A stretch of 5,836 nt of DNA from Acidimicrobiales bacterium (GTDB taxonomy: Bacteria > Actinomycetota > Acidimicrobiia > Acidimicrobiales > Aldehydirespiratoraceae): NCBI GenBank assembly GCA_021604885.1, contig BQJV01000227.1, forward strand, positions 1-5,836, read 5' to 3'. A program made the translations under genes and the position numbers. Shown in pieces: positions 5,070-5,836 of this stretch. The notes under the pieces are model-generated. The model had not been told where the DNA came from and made no database searches. It saw only the letters and a list, made by a program, of their open reading frames with translations. Every line of letters starts with the position of its first letter. Position 1 is the first letter of the stretch.

Positions 5070-5836
5070 TCAGAGCCGGGCGTCCGCCGTGTCGGACTGG
5101 GTGGCGAGCTGGTCGGCCCGAGTGGTGACCTCGCCGATGGACTCGCGTAGGTCCGGCAGGTCCGTTTCGGTGGCGCCGTCCTCGCGCAGGAAGGCGAACA
5201 CCATCCGGCCGACGGTCTCGCCCGTCGCCCGCTCGATGGCCGCGGCGTAGCTCGCGCCCTGGAGGCGGTACCGAGCCAGCTTCTCGGCGACGTCGTCGTC
5301 GCCGTCGACATGATCGGTCTTCCAGTCGACGATGACGAGCGCGCCGTCGGCGTCGCGGTAGAGCAGATCGATGTAGCCCTCGATGAGGACGTCGCCCATC
5401 GGCGCGGCGACCCAGAGCTCGCGCCAGTGTTCGCTCGCCGCGGCGGCGCGGGCGACGGCGGTGTCGACGCCGGACCGGGCGAGGCGGGCGACGACTTCGG
5501 TGCGATTGGTGACGCCCTCGGCCATCGCCTGGGCGCGGGCGGCGTCGTCGACGCCGTCGCCGGTGGCGAGATCGACCACCTGGAGGACGCCGTGGACGGC
5601 GCGGCCGATCGCGGTGCCGTAGCGCCCCTTCTGCCACGGCGGCAGATCCAGGTCACGTGGTCGCTTGTCGAGCCCCGGGTCCGTCGGCAGGAGTCCCGGC
5701 ACGGGTCCCGGGTCGGTCGGATCCACACCGGGATCGAAGGTGAAGCGGGGGTCAGACCCCACTGCTTCAACTGTGGTGGTGGCGAGGGTGGTGGCGGCGA
5801 TGACGGTGCGGCGTGAGGCGGTGGTGAGGGCGGCGG
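5070..5836 (-). CDS. C-terminal part of an AddA-like UvrD helicase/exonuclease with RecB-type PD-(D/E)XK nuclease domain (5' part outside the window)
   Basis: The frame is open from the right window edge to the stop at 5070-5072, giving about 255 codons. A GTG at 5762 could start a 230-residue protein, but the frame continues upstream through ALTTASRRTVIAATTLA, which looks like the end of an SF1 helicase core, so this is best read as the tail of a large AddA-like enzyme. Numbered from GTG 5762, the nuclease core shows GTAIGRAVH with H57, then GYID with D132, then VIVDWKTD with D146 and K148, and finally YRLQGASY with Q168-xxx-Y172. These are the ordered motifs of RecB/AddA family nucleases, and all catalytic residues appear intact. 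Such enzymes unwind and resect double-strand DNA ends for RecA-dependent repair. Residues 10-40 are a Pro/Asp-rich linker. It converges with marR across a 38-nt gap. Whether an AddB-like partner lies beyond the edge cannot be seen. Confidence 0.88.
   Translation of the reverse strand, partial: AALTTASRRTVIAATTLATTTVEAVGSDPRFTFDPGVDPTDPGPVPGLLPTDPGLDKRPRDLDLPPWQKGRYGTAIGRAVHGVLQVVDLATGDGVDDAARAQAMAEGVTNRTEVVARLARSGVDTAVARAAAASEHWRELWVAAPMGDVLIEGYIDLLYRDADGALVIVDWKTDHVDGDDDVAEKLARYRLQGASYAAAIERATGETVGRMVFAFLREDGATETDLPDLRESIGEVTTRADQLATQSDTADARL
5775..5796. repeat. short in-frame direct repeat in the helicase gene
   Basis: GGTGGTGGCG occurs at 5775-5784 and 5787-5796, a 12-bp period that keeps the reading frame and encodes tandem ATTL/ATTT on the minus strand. 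It probably reflects threonine/alanine-rich coding or local slippage and has no evident regulatory meaning. Confidence 0.4.

Noticed and set aside
4444..5637. N-terminal extension of the P450 open frame
   Set aside because: This stretch lies antisense to marR and the helicase gene, is arginine-rich without motifs, and would add about 400 residues before a P450 that is already full length.
1..5836. RNA genes, CRISPR arrays, insertion sequences, phage or defence islands
   Set aside because: No tRNA or rRNA signature, no regularly spaced repeats, no transposase or integrase motif and no terminal inverted repeats were seen. The AddA-like nuclease is a housekeeping repair type and is not evidence of a defence system.

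Overview
The window is high-GC DNA with strong third-position GC bias, GTG starts, genes without Shine-Dalgarno sequences and long open frames on antisense strands. It also encodes a secreted protein with three SLH repeats. Together these point to a high-GC actinobacterium. The SLH plus serine-hydrolase plus LysM-like protein and the style of the P450 fit class Acidimicrobiia (Ilumatobacter-like), but this placement is an inference from recalled protein style, not from a search.

Six protein genes are supported, arranged around two divergent promoters. (1) Positions 1-822: a zinc-less medium-chain NAD(P)-dependent alcohol dehydrogenase/quinone-oxidoreductase-like enzyme runs leftward and is cut by the window edge. 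It is divergent from a TetR repressor (823-1491). The intergenic region holds two identical 14-bp operator-like repeats, so TetR probably controls itself and the dehydrogenase. (2) Positions 1513-3060: a secreted three-SLH serine hydrolase of the class-A beta-lactamase fold with a degenerate LysM-like tail, converging on tetR. (3) Positions 3112-4443: a cytochrome P450 of the CYP124/125/142-like group, on the same strand as the hydrolase and 51 nt upstream of it, with a strong GC hairpin in the gap. (4) Positions 4507-5031: a MarR regulator divergent from the P450. The 63-bp intergenic region contains an imperfect palindrome between a candidate -35 and -10 of the P450 promoter, and both genes look leaderless. 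(5) Positions 5070-5836: the C-terminal RecB-type nuclease domain of an AddA-like UvrD helicase, running leftward into the window from beyond its right edge and converging on marR.

The two regulator/enzyme pairs are the functional core: a TetR with a reductase and a MarR with a P450, each probably sensing a small hydrophobic or electrophilic compound. No substrate can be read from the sequence, and no ferredoxin or ferredoxin reductase for the P450 is present. I see no RNA gene, CRISPR array, insertion sequence or phage gene. There is no stretch longer than 300 bases without a gene.
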